The notes beneath the pieces were generated by a model that saw nothing but the letters and a program-made list of their open reading frames with translations, ran no database searches and was not told where the DNA came from. A DNA stretch of 64,000 nt from Pipra filicauda (Eukaryota; Chordata; Aves; Passeriformes; Pipridae): positions 558,001 through 622,000 of the forward strand of contig NW_024104407.1 of the NCBI RefSeq assembly GCF_003945595.2. Reading direction: 5' to 3'. The first letter of the stretch is position 1. Each line of letters begins with the position of its first letter. Made by a program: the position numbers and the translations under genes. Below are positions 12,816 to 23,930 of this stretch, piece by piece.

Positions 12816-13850
12816 CACTGTCAGTTTTGTTTAAAATATCTGTTTAAAAAATATCAATGCAGAGGTTTGCTGATATTTTTACTTCTTCCATTTCCCGGGA
12901 CTGTGGTTTATTCTAACAACAACAAAAAAATATGACACTCTGGCATCATTAGCCCAAGGGAAGTGGCTTTGTGAAAAAATTTAAATTTTTTGAAGTGCAA
13001 CTGTTTCAACAAGGTTTGAGAGATAGGAGAGCTTCCAAGTTCCAAGGTGCTCCCGTCTCTATCTACAAGGAGAAAGCAAACTGTGTTTGAACTAACTGAA
13101 CTGTTTCATTTTGGTATTTCTAGATATGGCTGTTTTGCAAAAATCAGTTAGGAAGATAATGGTTTAACTCCAAAGAAAATATAAATACTACGCATCTGTT
13201 CCCTTTAGCACTAAGCAGTCAGTCTTTACAGAGAGGAAGAGCAGGTTTTACCATGTCTAGTTCTTTAAGGCAAGTTAATGAAAGTCAGTCTGCCAAAGGT
13301 ACTTAGAAAAAAACCCCTGTTTAATATATACTGTAGTTTGATGAAGAAAGTGAGTGGTAAGTGCCTATTTTTTCCTCTTTTTTTTGGTCATTTTTTTCCC
13401 CTGGTCAATACTTGATAGCTCTCGGGAAAAGAGAAGCTCTTAGATGCTAGTGTGCTTTAATGCCTGGTGTATTTATTTCAGTAAGACCTGTCTTGAAATG
13501 GGTGGGATTTTTGACAGCTACAGTACACTAAACATTGATTTACTTAAAAGGGCATCATTTGGTATTCTTGGGGATCTTTGAGGAAGTTTGTATCTAGTTA
13601 AAATGACATTCTCCTTTCCATTTGCCATTCGATGTAAGCATAGCATGAAGCACTGTGTACAGAGTACAAAGACACAGCTGAGCCTTTGTTTTATAGAGAG
13701 TGATAACCTGCAGTTCATGTACAAGTTAGAAGGCAAAGGTTATATTGGAATGGGTAAGAGGGACCAAAAAAATACTGTGTCTTTACTGGGGGGAGCTGTG
13801 CATTAGTTTGGCTGGGTGCTCTGATACTGTGCTTATTTAAATAAGAAGAC
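12816..13850. other. Non-coding stretch, no gene recognised
   Basis: AT-rich DNA. There is an 18-bp perfect AT palindrome at 12974-12991. Small overlapping open frames on both strands near 13518-13806 show no domain. Confidence 0.6.
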
Positions 13851-14290
13851 AAGCGTGTGAGTGGGTGTGAGTACATTAATGATCACTTCCTGTTCCCACC
13901 GAATTAGAGCATCTCCCTGAAGGTCACCAATCTCTACGCTGCCTGTGACAACACAGGTATGAAAGAGGGAAACACAGAGTGGTTCAGAGCCGGCAGCAGC
14001 AGGGCTGCAGACTTACCTCCTGCGTTTAGGTCGCTCCCCCTCTCCTCGGCACCTGCCTGCTGCTGCCTGAGCGGGCAGCCAGGGGCAGCCGAGTGCTGCC
14101 CCTCCCCGGCAAGGGAAAACAGAGCTACAGAAGAGTGGAATGAGGGAGCAGAGAGCAAAAAAGACAGAAGAGACAAAACTCTTATTTTATCAATTTTCAG
14201 TGCAGTTTTCAAGCAGAAAGTTTAACCCAAGGAGCTGGTTGGAGCAGTCTGTCAGCATTGCAGCAGCTGTGATTGGAAACTTTCTTCACA
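13851..14290 (-). promoter_or_regulatory. Candidate minus-strand promoter and first exon in a small CpG-rich patch
   Basis: About seven CpGs fall within roughly 130 bases (13985-14120), in DNA that is otherwise AT-rich and CpG-poor. On the minus strand a CCAAT box (ATTGG on the plus strand, 14272-14276) is followed about 85 bases downstream by a TATA-like ATAAAATAAG (14190-14181), then the GC-rich segment. A near-consensus splice donor, GGAG|GTAAGT, puts the exon end at 14017. A minus-strand open frame (14212-13934) with a hydrophobic N-terminal stretch spans the patch, but I do not recognise a protein. A plus-strand donor-like ACACAG|GTATGA also occurs at 13956/13957. All of this is inferred from motifs and no transcript evidence is available. 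Confidence 0.35.
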
Positions 14291-15690
14291 CATTTTGACC
14301 TACTTAGCAGTGAAGATTTATGTGTCCATTCACATCTAGATCTCATCTAGCTTTTAAAGAATAAAATATAAGATTGCCCTCTTTGCTTTTAGACATTCTT
14401 GTTATTGTAGATCAATGAGAAGGCAAAAAAAAAAAGTTCTGAACTATTTGTGTATGATTAACAATTTATCAAGTTGCCCTGTTGCTACCTCTGTTTGCTT
14501 TCTGCTCATTTAAAGGTTTGCAAAACTGCCTGTAGGGCTGGTGAGAGAAGTATTAACAGTTCTTACCTTAAAAAAACCCAAACAAACAACCAGCTGTAGG
14601 CACGTCTTAAATCCCAATTGTACAATGATTTGCACATATATTTTACTTTAAGCTCAAAATGACTATGAAACTGAAGCTCCTTCTGTTAGTTGTTTATTTT
14701 GCTGTATCTTAATTGTATTGTATGTGTGGGAGTTATCTCAGCAGTCACATTTGTTGAGTCGTTAGCACGTTTCGTAGAGGATTAATAAAGGTACATCCAA
14801 GAGTATATATATTTGACAATTATGATATTATTAGAAATATTCCATAAAAAAGAGAATGTCTCATAGTAAAGTTTAATGCTTATGAAGCTTGAGTATCTGT
14901 TTGTCTATTTTGAGATCTGTTTATGCCAGTTTATCAATCCCAAAATGCTACTTCTTAATCTATATCTGTATCAAAAAATGTGAGACTTTGTTAACTAGAG
15001 CCAAATTCAACCTGAAGATTAAATGGACCTCTATCAATCTTAGGTTATTTAGAAACAATATAACAACTATTCTGTTAATTCATTGAATATGCAGAGAAGA
15101 CATGAACCAAAGTCAAGTGAAAACTGCAATGGAGCTGATTCCTTAGAGTTAAAAGATTAGACTGACTTCTCTCTAACACTTCCTGAGATCCAGTATTACA
15201 CCCATAATTTTAACTTTGACTTACAGCTTTACTTCCAGAAATCAGTCACATCATGACTTAAGGTTCCAGGGAGAACACTAGAACCAGAAATATTTTTTTG
15301 GCATTGTTCACAGTTAAAATTTGCAGTTGTTATTCCAAACATGTCCAGCTTCCTCTTGCTGTTGTTACATACTTTCTTTTGCTGGATTGATAGCTGCCCA
15401 TTATTACTGATTTCTTTCAACATGGATATTTTCAGGCCGTAATTTCCTGTTAACCATCTCTTAGCCTACATAAAATAGCAAGCAATCAAAAATGGTCAAA
15501 ACAAGGCAGGTTTCCAATTTTATCTTTCACTATTGGTGAGTTTCAGCTATATCAGAGATGCCACAGAATAGGATCAAAGTCTCAATGATTAGAAAAAACA
15601 TTGAATTCGTTACTATGTGCATCAGTCCTTAGATTTAATTTATTTTTAAAGACAACTAGTATTCAACAAATTGAGAGTAATCATTGATAA
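14291..15690. other. Non-coding AT-rich stretch
   Basis: No exon or repeat family was recognised. Short open frames at 14889-15086 and 15229-15423 are typical of chance in AT-rich DNA. Confidence 0.6.
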
Positions 15691-15985
15691 AATCATACAA
15701 TGGTTAAGGTTGGAAATGACCTTTGAGATCACCAACTCCAATCTATGACCATCACCATGTTTACCATTAAACCATGCCCTTAAATGCCATATCTACATGT
15801 TTTTTAACAGTTCCAGGGATGGTGACTCTACCACTCCCCTGGACAGTCTGTTCCAATGCTTTACAAACCTTTCTATGAAGAAAGTTTTCTTAACATCCAA
15901 TCTAATTCTCCTCTGGCACAACTTGAGGCTGTTTCCTCTTGTTCTGTTACTTGTTACCTGGGTGAAAAGGCCAATTACCACTTTA
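15691..15985 (-). mobile_element. Old CR1 LINE, 3' part (right half continues after the SINE)
   Basis: On the minus strand this is the CR1 ORF2 C-terminal segment and 3' UTR, beginning at the terminal 'AATCATACAATGG' (a decayed AATCATAGAATGG). The sequence then follows the standard CR1 order up to the point where a SINE interrupts it. Divergence is visibly higher than in the 43.5-kb copy, and a minus-strand frame (15981-15793) still shows the ORF2 tail wording '[19 protein letters not shown]'. The element resumes at 16314. Confidence 0.93.
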
Positions 15986-15996
15986 GGGGCCTCTGG

Positions 15997-16007
15997 TGGT
16001 CTAGTGG
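15997..16007 (+). promoter_or_regulatory. Pol III A box of the SINE
   Basis: TGGTCTAGTGG matches the A-box consensus TRGYNNANNGG at every position. It corresponds to the D arm of tRNA-Glu. Confidence 0.9.
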
Positions 16008-16039
16008 TTAGAGTGTCTGACTCTCACCGCTGCGACCCG

Positions 16040-16050
16040 GGTTCGATTCC
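16040..16050 (+). promoter_or_regulatory. Pol III B box of the SINE
   Basis: GGTTCGATTCC is a perfect B-box match (GGTTCGANTCC) and corresponds to the T arm. It lies 32 bases after the A box, a normal tRNA spacing. Confidence 0.92.
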
Positions 16051-16275
16051 CGGCCCCCTGGGCAGGTGGAGCTCGTCAGCCGTGGAAGGCAATCCACCTA
16101 AGAGAAGGTCACTCTCAACAAACCTACATCCTGGGGACCTCACTGCCACTGTCCAAGCTTTGCTCGGCCCCGGCAGATGAACCTCAGGACTAAAGGGTGG
16201 GCTCAGTTCAGCGCACGCTGTGTCTCACCTAAAAATCCACTGCGCAGGCTGGAAGGGTTAATGACCTTTCCCAAA

Positions 16276-16291
16276 TCTTCGCTTGCGAAGA
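16276..16291 (+). other. Hairpin with CUUG tetraloop near the SINE 3' end
   Basis: TCTTCG-CTTG-CGAAGA forms a six-pair stem closed by G-C over a CUUG loop, a loop known from rRNA as unusually stable. It sits about 8 bases before the A tail. In tail-specific LINE/SINE partnerships a 3' stem-loop of this kind is the feature recognised by the partner reverse transcriptase, so it is the natural place to look for the mobilising LINE. Confidence 0.75.
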
Positions 16292-16313
16292 CTGGCCATT
16301 AAAAAAAAAAAAA

Positions 16314-16498
16314 TTTAAATTCAACCCCCTGAGCCTCCTTTTCTCCAGGCTAAACAACCTTAGCTGCTCATCCTAAGATTTGTGCTCCAGACCCTTCACC
16401 AGCTCCATTGCCCTTTTCTGGACTCACCACATTGCCTCAATGTCTTTCTTGTAGTGATGGACCTAAAACTGAACACAGTATTGAAGGTGCTGCCCCTG
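16314..16498 (-). mobile_element. Old CR1 LINE, left half of the copy split by the SINE
   Basis: The minus-strand CR1 resumes after the SINE with the ORF2 segment that on the plus strand reads 'CTGAGCCTCCTTTTCTCCAG' and 'TGTGCTCCAGACCCTTCACC', up to 'AACTGAACACAGTATTGAAG' and a few bases more. It continues the copy that begins at 15691, and beyond about 16498 the match stops. Confidence 0.92.
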
Positions 16499-19389
16499 TG
16501 ATATAAAAACAACTGTTCCTATCTTCTGGATAGGCAAAAAAAAAAGAAAAGAAAAAAAGAAAAAAGAAGGTAAAACCCCCCTTAATAATGCAAATGATCT
16601 TCTGGTTGTGTTCTTTTACAACCCTTTCTGAGCTTGGATTCAGGTCCAGTGCCCGCATTACTTTTTATGTCATTGCAACTGAAGTGATAATCCATGTCTT
16701 AGATGTTATGTCAGTTTGTGTTATGATTCTGTATGTAGACTCAGGACTGTTTATTTAATTGATATCAAAACAATAAATATCCAACAAGCATTCTAGAGCA
16801 AATTATTCTGTAATTCCTGTGACGTTTTGGAGGTGGGGAGTAAGTGAAGGGAGCAGTGGGGACAGTATTTGATTGAGCACTGTAACTCATTCTGTTTGAA
16901 AGCCCCATATTTATTGGTCTGTCAAGCAATTATCAGCAATTCTAAGAGAGCAATTCAATTTACACTAATCTTAATGGTCAATTTAAGTGAATTAAGCCTT
17001 ATCAGCAAGATGTATGTTAAGTTTTTGGTTTAGTGCAGACTAGAGCTATTGCTGCAAATGCCCTACAGAAGCCTGAGGAACTCTGCTGGAGACACTTACT
17101 GCTGTCTGAGGAAGCACGTGGCAACAGAAAAGCCTCATAAGAGAAGTTGGGGGCTGGAATATTTTGTCATAATTCTTACTATATAGCTTGACTAATTATG
17201 ATATTATCCAAACTCTATGCAAATATCAATTTACAATAAACTGGGATTACAAAACTCAGTGAAACTGTGGTTTATAAAATTATTAGAAACCATTACATCT
17301 AGCAAACAGTATTTGTATTTCAAGATTTTCTGACAGTTGTCTGTAGACAAGGTTGACTTTTTTGGTCGTTCAGTACCCTGGGAAGTCTAACTGGTCTTTG
17401 ACAGTGGGTTTGCATGAAGATAAGGATTTAATAACGTTTCTTTTACTTTATCACAATGCCAACCGACAATTGGACAAGCTTCAGTACATTATGCTATATC
17501 TGATAATATCTTTAGTTCCTATGTGTACAGTTTAAATTCAATATGTATGGTCTTCTAGGGCAGAATTGCTTTTTATCTCCATTCAACCAAGTAGTCATCA
17601 TACTGCTACAGTAACAGCAGTCCAGGAATAATTCTGAGAAACTGAGTCAGAATGCATATAACTATAATGGTGAAGTAATTTTGGAAGGAATTAGGATCTA
17701 ACAGATCTTTATTGCACCTTAAATTTTAGGTATATTACTCCTGAAAGCATCCCTGATTCCATAGATTTATTTCTCATGTATTTATACATTAGTTTTCAGA
17801 TAGGTTACAGTGGGCAGCACAGTAATGGCTCACTAACACATAACACTTGTCATCATCCACCTTGGGATGGATAAAAACCCTTGTAACAGATAGGTAATTT
17901 TTTAACGTTTTATTATAACTGTGTGGATAAACTTACACATCTGATTTCCTGACCTAATGAGTCAGTCCTTCACTATCACAAACAAGACATTAGATTGAAT
18001 AGACACATTTGGGTTAGCCTGACAGAGTATCATCAGGTAGTCCAAGCTGTCAATGTAATAAAGGAACTGTAAATGCAAAAATTACAGCCACCTGATGTAA
18101 GGAGATGTATTTTTGCCTCATTTGAGATGTTTCCAGGCCTGCAACTATGATACAGAAGTAATGATCTTCTATTTCTCATACCTTCATTTTTGGAAAAAAA
18201 AAAAAGACAAATTAGCATTATAGCTAGTAACTTTTAAAAAAACACTGTTTTAAAAGCTGTGCAATTGCTTGGCAGGCTGTTATCACTTGATAACACTGTC
18301 AAGAAAAAGTGTAAGACAGAAGTAAAAAAATGAAGGAGCTGGTTCATGAAAATTTTGCAGTTCAAAAATGCCTACATACTCATTCCAAACCCCTGAAGTA
18401 TAAGAATATATTAAAATTCTGCATATCTGCACACACAGCCCTATATACATAAATATACAAAAGTGTGAGAAAATATATGATAATACAGAGTAGTCACATA
18501 TGTCTACATTTATAGGAAAGTACAGGGACATGCTCTGACTGTTCATCAAGGCCTCCCAAGGCCAGCACAAATGAACAACTATCTCCCTCCATAATACGAC
18601 ACGAAATAGAGCAGATGTTGGCTTTTGATCTTGAAGCAAAACCAGTTTCTAGTGAAGTTTTGCTTTTGACCTCAGGGTTTTGCCATCCAGGATTTTGCCA
18701 GTTATTTTATCAAATTATTCTTTCTGAAAACCTTTTTGGTTTTGTTTGGGTGTTTTTTTGCTGTTGGTGGTTATTTTTTCCCTCTAGCTATTCTTTTTCT
18801 AATCCCAGATTATCAAAAATCACATCAGTCTGAGGAAAACGTATCTTTCTGCATAAAGCTCCTTCAGTAGTAACAGCTCTCAATTATAGAAGAGTATAGG
18901 TTTCCTTTAAAAGGTACCTTCTCATGAGCAGTTTGTAAGGAATACTTATACTCTGCATATAAACTCTGTTGTTTTTTTTTCTTTCAAAACATGAATGTCT
19001 CTCTCCCGTGTCTGAAATTACTTGGGGAATCAAAGATAAACAAAGTCTCTGCTCTGATATCAAACCACCTACATTGTATTTACTTTTTATTGGCTAAATT
19101 CCCAGCATCTGGTTTCTCAGTGGTTATATAGCACAGCTGTTCCATATAACACCCTGCTTCCCCAAGTTAACCCCTCTTGGGTAGTGGCAGACAGAGAGGT
19201 GTCAGAAAAATGGGAAGAAGGAAAAGTCAGTAGCAGGCAAGATGAGAAGCTGGTGAAGGCCTTTGGGTAGGGTAGGAGAGATGGGCCTTGAGTGTTCTGG
19301 GCAGCTCTTCCATCCCACAAGGTGGATAGAGGTCATAGAATGAGAGTTGGCACCCCTAAGGCATGGTTCTCCAAAGCTGTCCAAGGCTA
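16499..19389. other. Non-coding stretch with a purine tract and a T/G tract
   Basis: A polypurine tract (A runs with single Gs) covers 16536-16570, and a T/G-rich low-complexity tract lies at 18733-18780. No exon or repeat family was recognised in the rest. The 118-codon minus-strand frame at 18283-18639 has no recognisable domain. Confidence 0.6.
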
Positions 19390-20640
19390 GGAGATCGATC
19401 ACAGCCAGCATGGCTTCATCAGGGGAAGGCTGTGCTTGTCAAATCTGATTTCCTTTTATGACAAGGTAAGCCACCTAGCTGATCAAGAGAAGCCAGTTGA
19501 TATAATCCTTTCGGAATTCAGTAAAGCTTTTGATACTGTGTCTCACAGTATCCTTCTGAAAAATGTCCAGCACACAGCTGGATAAATACATCACGTGACA
19601 GGTGAGGAACTGGCTCATGAGTTGAGCACAGAGGGTAATAGCGAATGGGGGAACATCAGACTGGCGACCTGTCACTAGTGGGGTTCCACAGGGCTCCGTT
19701 TTAGGCCCTGTGCTGTTCAACATCTTTGTAAATTACTTGGATGCAGGACTGGAAGGGATACTAAGCAAGTTTTCAAATGATATAAAATTGGGAGGAGCTG
19801 TTGATTACCTCAGGGGCAGACAGCCCCTGCAGAGAGATCTTGACAAATTAGAGGGCTGGGCAATTAGAGGGCGTGTGAAGTTTAACAGAGGCAAGTGCCG
19901 GATTCTACACCTGGGACAGGGCAGCCCTGGATATATGTACAGACTGTGGAATGAGATGCTGGAGAGCAGCACTGCAGAAAGGGACCTGGGGTTGATGACA
20001 AGTTGATTATGAATCAGCAGTGCCCTGGCAGCCAGGAGGGCCAGCTGTGTCCTGGGGCATCAGGCAAAGCATCGCCAGCTGTTTGAGCTGATTGTCTTGC
20101 TCTGCTCTGCACTGGGGCAGCCTCACCTGGAATATTGTGGCAGTTTTGGGCACTACAATATAAGAAAGATATAAAGCTGTTAGAGAGCGTCCAAGGGAGG
20201 GCCGTGAGGTTGGTTCCCTTGAGGGGAAGCCGTATGAGGAGCAGCTGCACTTGGTCTATTCAGCCTGGAGAGAGAAGACTGAGGGGAGACCTCATTGCAG
20301 TTACACCTTCCTTGTGAGGGGAAGAGGAGGAACAGGCACTGATCTCTTCTCTGTAGTGACCAATGACAGGACCTGAGAGAATGGCCTGAAGTTCTGTCAG
20401 GGAAGGTTTAGGTTAGACATTAAAAAAATGTTCTTCACCCAGAGGGTGGTTGGGCACTGAAACAGTGGAACCAGGGAAGTGGTCACGGCCCCAAGCCTGA
20501 CAGAGTTTGAGAAGTTTTGGACAACACTCTCAGGCATATGGTGTGATTTTGGGGGCTGTTCTGTGCAGGGTCAACAGTTTGACTCAATGATCCTTGTGGG
20601 TCCCTTCCAACTCAGAATATTCCATGATTTTGTGATTCTA
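19390..20640 (+). mobile_element. CR1 LINE, longest copy: reverse transcriptase to 3' end
   Basis: The fragment starts inside ORF2 and runs to the 3' terminus. The motif 'FSKAFDTVSH' (about 19508-19550) and 'SGVPQGSVLGPVLFNIF' (from 19677) are conserved RT blocks. The catalytic block reads FSND at 19770-19781, where CR1 has FADD, so one of the two metal-binding aspartates is lost. A frame of about 98 codons (19710-20006) survives and ends in a stop; further stops and frameshifts break the rest. From 20280 the 3' segment and 3' UTR ('GATCCTTGTGGGTCCC') match the copies at 882, 44151 and 54428. It is a dead, 5'-truncated insertion. Confidence 0.94.
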
Positions 20641-23169
20641 GGAGTCCCATATTACAGAAGAGTCTGAAGCTAAGCTGAGGGGTATGATTTTAGACTTGTT
20701 TTCCTCATAAGATGATTTGTGGCTATATTTCACACATGACATGAAGGGTTGTGTGTGACAGAGTAGTTTTATGGTTATTTTGGATGAGATTTAAAAAAAA
20801 AAAAAAAAGTTGTGGACCCTCTTGCCATTAGTCCAGACTGCTTACAGATTGTAACACTTTCTTTAAAACAAAATTACCTCTGTTCACAGAAGGACTTTAG
20901 TTTTGAATACCAATAATTTTTTCTAGGTGTACGTGTACTTACATAGTGGTGCTTGAACATTTAGAGGTATTTTTCCTCACGTCAGCTAATGATCAACTGC
21001 AGTCAAGACTGCACCCATAAACTAATATACCCCTCCTGTGAAGCTCAGGAAAATAAGAATAGAAACACTTTTGATAAATGCCAAACAAACATAAAAGATT
21101 AAAAGTACTTGTTTCTATTAAATTAGTATTTTGACAAACTCTTTGCAACATAAGGCCTGTCCTTACCTTCCTGTGGGGCAGCCATACAGGGTAGAGATGG
21201 AAGCAACTGCCTTTTGTAGTGCACATCTGCCCTAATGCAGAATGATGGAATACAATTGCTCTAAGGAGTAGATTGCATTGAAATCTGTTATTTCTTCTTC
21301 CCAACTGAAATAAAGAAATCAAGCAATGTGCTCTGCCTCATGCTAGACTCCTCTATGCTCCCTAACCATTATTTTATTGTTGATTATTAATTTATGTAAC
21401 TGTGTTTAGTTTTTTTTTTTTACTGCCTTTTATTTCTTGTCTGCTTTTCACGCTTATGTCAAATTTCTCAAAGTTTTTAAAGTCTTGGGAATTGACACTG
21501 TATCTAATCTGGCGTTTCTACAGTACCTGTTTCTCCAAGACATGGTTGTGACAGAGGTTTCCATGTTATCAGAGTTACAATGAGTAAATAGCTACATCAT
21601 GGAGATGATCATAGCAACCCTATTTGTAATTCCTTAATAACTTTACTCTGAGTTATGCTAATGCTAGAATAAGCTTGCCAGCATATACGTGTTCAGTCAT
21701 GCACAGTTTCAGTCAAATTTTCTTTGAAAAACAGGGGAAAGAAAGAAAACACACAACCTGTTCTGCTCATAAAGGAGGGTTGAAATAGCATTTCTGAGCC
21801 TTCCAGAAGTGTGGCAACTCACTATTGTGGTGTGAGATGTGCTCAGCCCTGCTGTAGGTATTAAGGCATTCACCATGCTGTAAATGGCATGGCATAGATG
21901 TTCTATTATCTCGTGGATTCAGTTAAAAAAGTTTTAGCTGCTGTCTTTCTTCCCATGACTGACTGAGTAGTTCTAGAGGCTTAATCTAACTTAATTTAAC
22001 TGAAAACTACTTTCAAGTAACCTTCTAATCTGTTGTCCTAAAAGATGCTAAGTCTTGATTCAGAATGGGACATGAAATGACCTTTAGTTTCACTTGGAAT
22101 AGATTGTTCCAGTGAATGAAGAGACATTGAATCTGTTTGTTTGGCTGACAAAAACTAAGCATTTGCTTTTGTTAGGAGACTGCTGTATAGTTTGTGTTAA
22201 TTTATTTATTTTTTTCTGTCTGCTGCCAAATGAATACTAATTCATATTTTTTTTAATATACAAATTCCAAGATTTATCATAACTCGATTTATAGAAGTTT
22301 TGCTTATTTATTAAATCACCAGACATAGGAGATCTTCACAGTGTTTAAATACAGTACCGCACTATCCTGGAATGGAGTGGTCCTAAGCATTTACTATCTC
22401 CACATCTCTTGCCTCTTTGCTGTCGTGGCTTTATGTGGTGCTGTGCCTGACAGACCACAGCCTGACTGTCCTACAGCCCAGAAGAAATACTAGTGCAAAT
22501 CTTCCTTTGATCAATGCTTCGCCCACTGCTTTCTCTCAGCAAATGGTTTTAAAACTATCTTGTTAACTACTAAAGGAAATTTTGAATTATTCTAATCTAG
22601 TCTCTAAATTTGGATTAGAAGAGATTTAAAGGAGAATAACAGTTAATAATGTAATAATCAGGTCAACTGTAATAATTAGGACAAAAATAGGAAAACTCTT
22701 TTGTCTGTACCATCCTCCCTTAGTTATTAAAATTAAAAAAATAAAAATTAACAAGGAAACGAAGCTCAAACAACCCTTTCACACTTAGAGCAAGCATGTT
22801 TGTTGAAAGGCAGCAGATGGTGTTGAAGGTGGTTTAGGTAATATGTGTTGTACCTATTCTTCCCCTCTTAGTTCACAAAAGAAAAAAGGAGGGGAAGCAA
22901 ATAATACCTCTTCCAGTTCATTTGCTGACTAGAATTAGGAAGAATATACTCCAGGTGCATATATAGTGTTATATATGAAAGAGATGCAAGCTGGTTTTAG
23001 GAAAAGGATACACACACACAGAAAAGTGACCGCATTAAAAGCAGTTCCTGCTTGATGAAGTAGGTAGCCTTTTTTTTCTTAGGGACATTAAGCCTATTTG
23101 AATAGGATTGTAAAAGCAGCAAGTATAATCTCTCTCACACACAGGCGTAGGCTGTACTCCAGTGTTTGA
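20641..23169. other. Non-coding AT-rich stretch
   Basis: A 16-base A run lies at 20793-20808. The 109-codon minus-strand frame at 20993-21322 has no recognisable domain. No repeat family was recognised in the rest. Confidence 0.6.
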
Positions 23170-23930
23170 ACAAAAAGCAGACAGAAACACAAGTGCTTCC
23201 AAAAATGTTGCTCCCTTTCCCTGGCTCCCCGGAGCACTGCCGCTCCGCTGCTGCAGCCTACCCTCCAGAAATCCCGGGTGAAACAGGAGGGCCGCTACTG
23301 CTGGGGAAACTAAGATTACTGATTAGGAGAGAACATAATCAGGTAGATTGAGCCTGTGTAGGGAGAAACCATTTCAGCGAGGAGGGAGGGAGTGCAGCAC
23401 ACGCTGGCTGTCTACCTTGGGAGAGTACCTCGCTGTTGTTTAAGAAAACAAAATTGGCTGCAATTCTCCTGTCGGCTTCTGAGGAGGGGGTGCTCTTTTT
23501 GTGCCTGTGAAACTGGAGGGTGATTGCATGCGAGCGCTACCTGCACCTGGCAATGAGTCTCCCTCCAGGTTTCTCCTACTTTGGAGAATGTGTTAGAGAG
23601 AAGTACCCACGGGGAAATCCACTAACCGCTTCCCCACGAAGGTAGCAAGACACCGCAGTGCCGGCAATGCCTGGGGATGCCTCGGGTGAGTACCGGCTGT
23701 AAATGAATACCAGGAGTATTCAAAAGAGTGAAGAGCAGCAGCAACGCCACCCTAAAGACGGCATTTAGGTCAGTTGGCTGCCTCCCGGGATATCTGTGCC
23801 TGGCTGGGGCGCTGCCTGCTGCGTGGAGGGGGCTGTGGGAAGTTCCTCTGCGGGGGCTCCAAAGTTGAGGGCAAATGGGGCTCCTGGGAGGGCACTGACC
23901 TCACCGCAGCACCAGCCCGGTTCTGCCAGA
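23170..23930 (+). promoter_or_regulatory. Candidate CpG-rich promoter / alternative first exon, plus strand
   Basis: I count about 26 CpGs by eye in roughly 750 bases, against very few in the flanking kilobases. An inverted CCAAT box (ATTGG, 23453-23457) lies about 230 bases upstream of a good splice donor, CTCGG|GTGAGT, at 23685/23686. A short upstream frame begins at the ATG at 23528 and stops at 23594-23596 (22 codons). A second ATG at 23667 with a purine at -3 runs open into the donor (six codons, MPGDAS, then phase 1). This is the layout of a 5' exon of a gene transcribed to the right, with its intron covering the rest of the window. I cannot name the gene. A CpG-rich enhancer or a decayed GC-rich repeat are alternatives. 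Confidence 0.42.

Larger units (their letters stand above)
15986..16313 (+). mobile_element. tRNA-Glu-derived SINE with A tail, inserted into an older CR1
   Basis: Seen: a tRNA-like head (about 15990-16061) with a perfect A box, a perfect B box and a CTCTCAC anticodon loop carrying CTC. A GC-rich body of about 200 bases of unknown origin follows, then a short hairpin (16276-16291) and a 13-base A tail. Compared with the vertebrate tRNA-Glu(CTC) sequence as I know it, the head matches at roughly three quarters of positions, mainly around the A box, the anticodon loop and the T arm. It contains no TTTT, so Pol III would not terminate inside it. It keeps about 14 CpGs in 328 bases, which suggests a fairly young insertion. 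The flanks share only TTTA (15982-15985 and 16314-16317) as a possible target duplication. It does not end in the CR1 octamer, so CR1 is not the obvious mobiliser. I do not know a family name for it. Confidence 0.88.

Noticed and set aside
12974..12991. 18-bp AT palindrome
   Set aside because: It is made only of A and T runs and is expected by chance in AT-rich DNA.
15990..16061. Possible functional tRNA-Glu gene
   Set aside because: The anticodon stem and the 3' acceptor half do not pair as in tRNA-Glu, and the sequence runs on into a SINE body with an A tail instead of a Pol III T-run terminator.
15797..16180. 127-codon plus-strand frame
   Set aside because: It reads antisense through a CR1 and then into the SINE tRNA head and body, so it is a chance fusion of two repeats.
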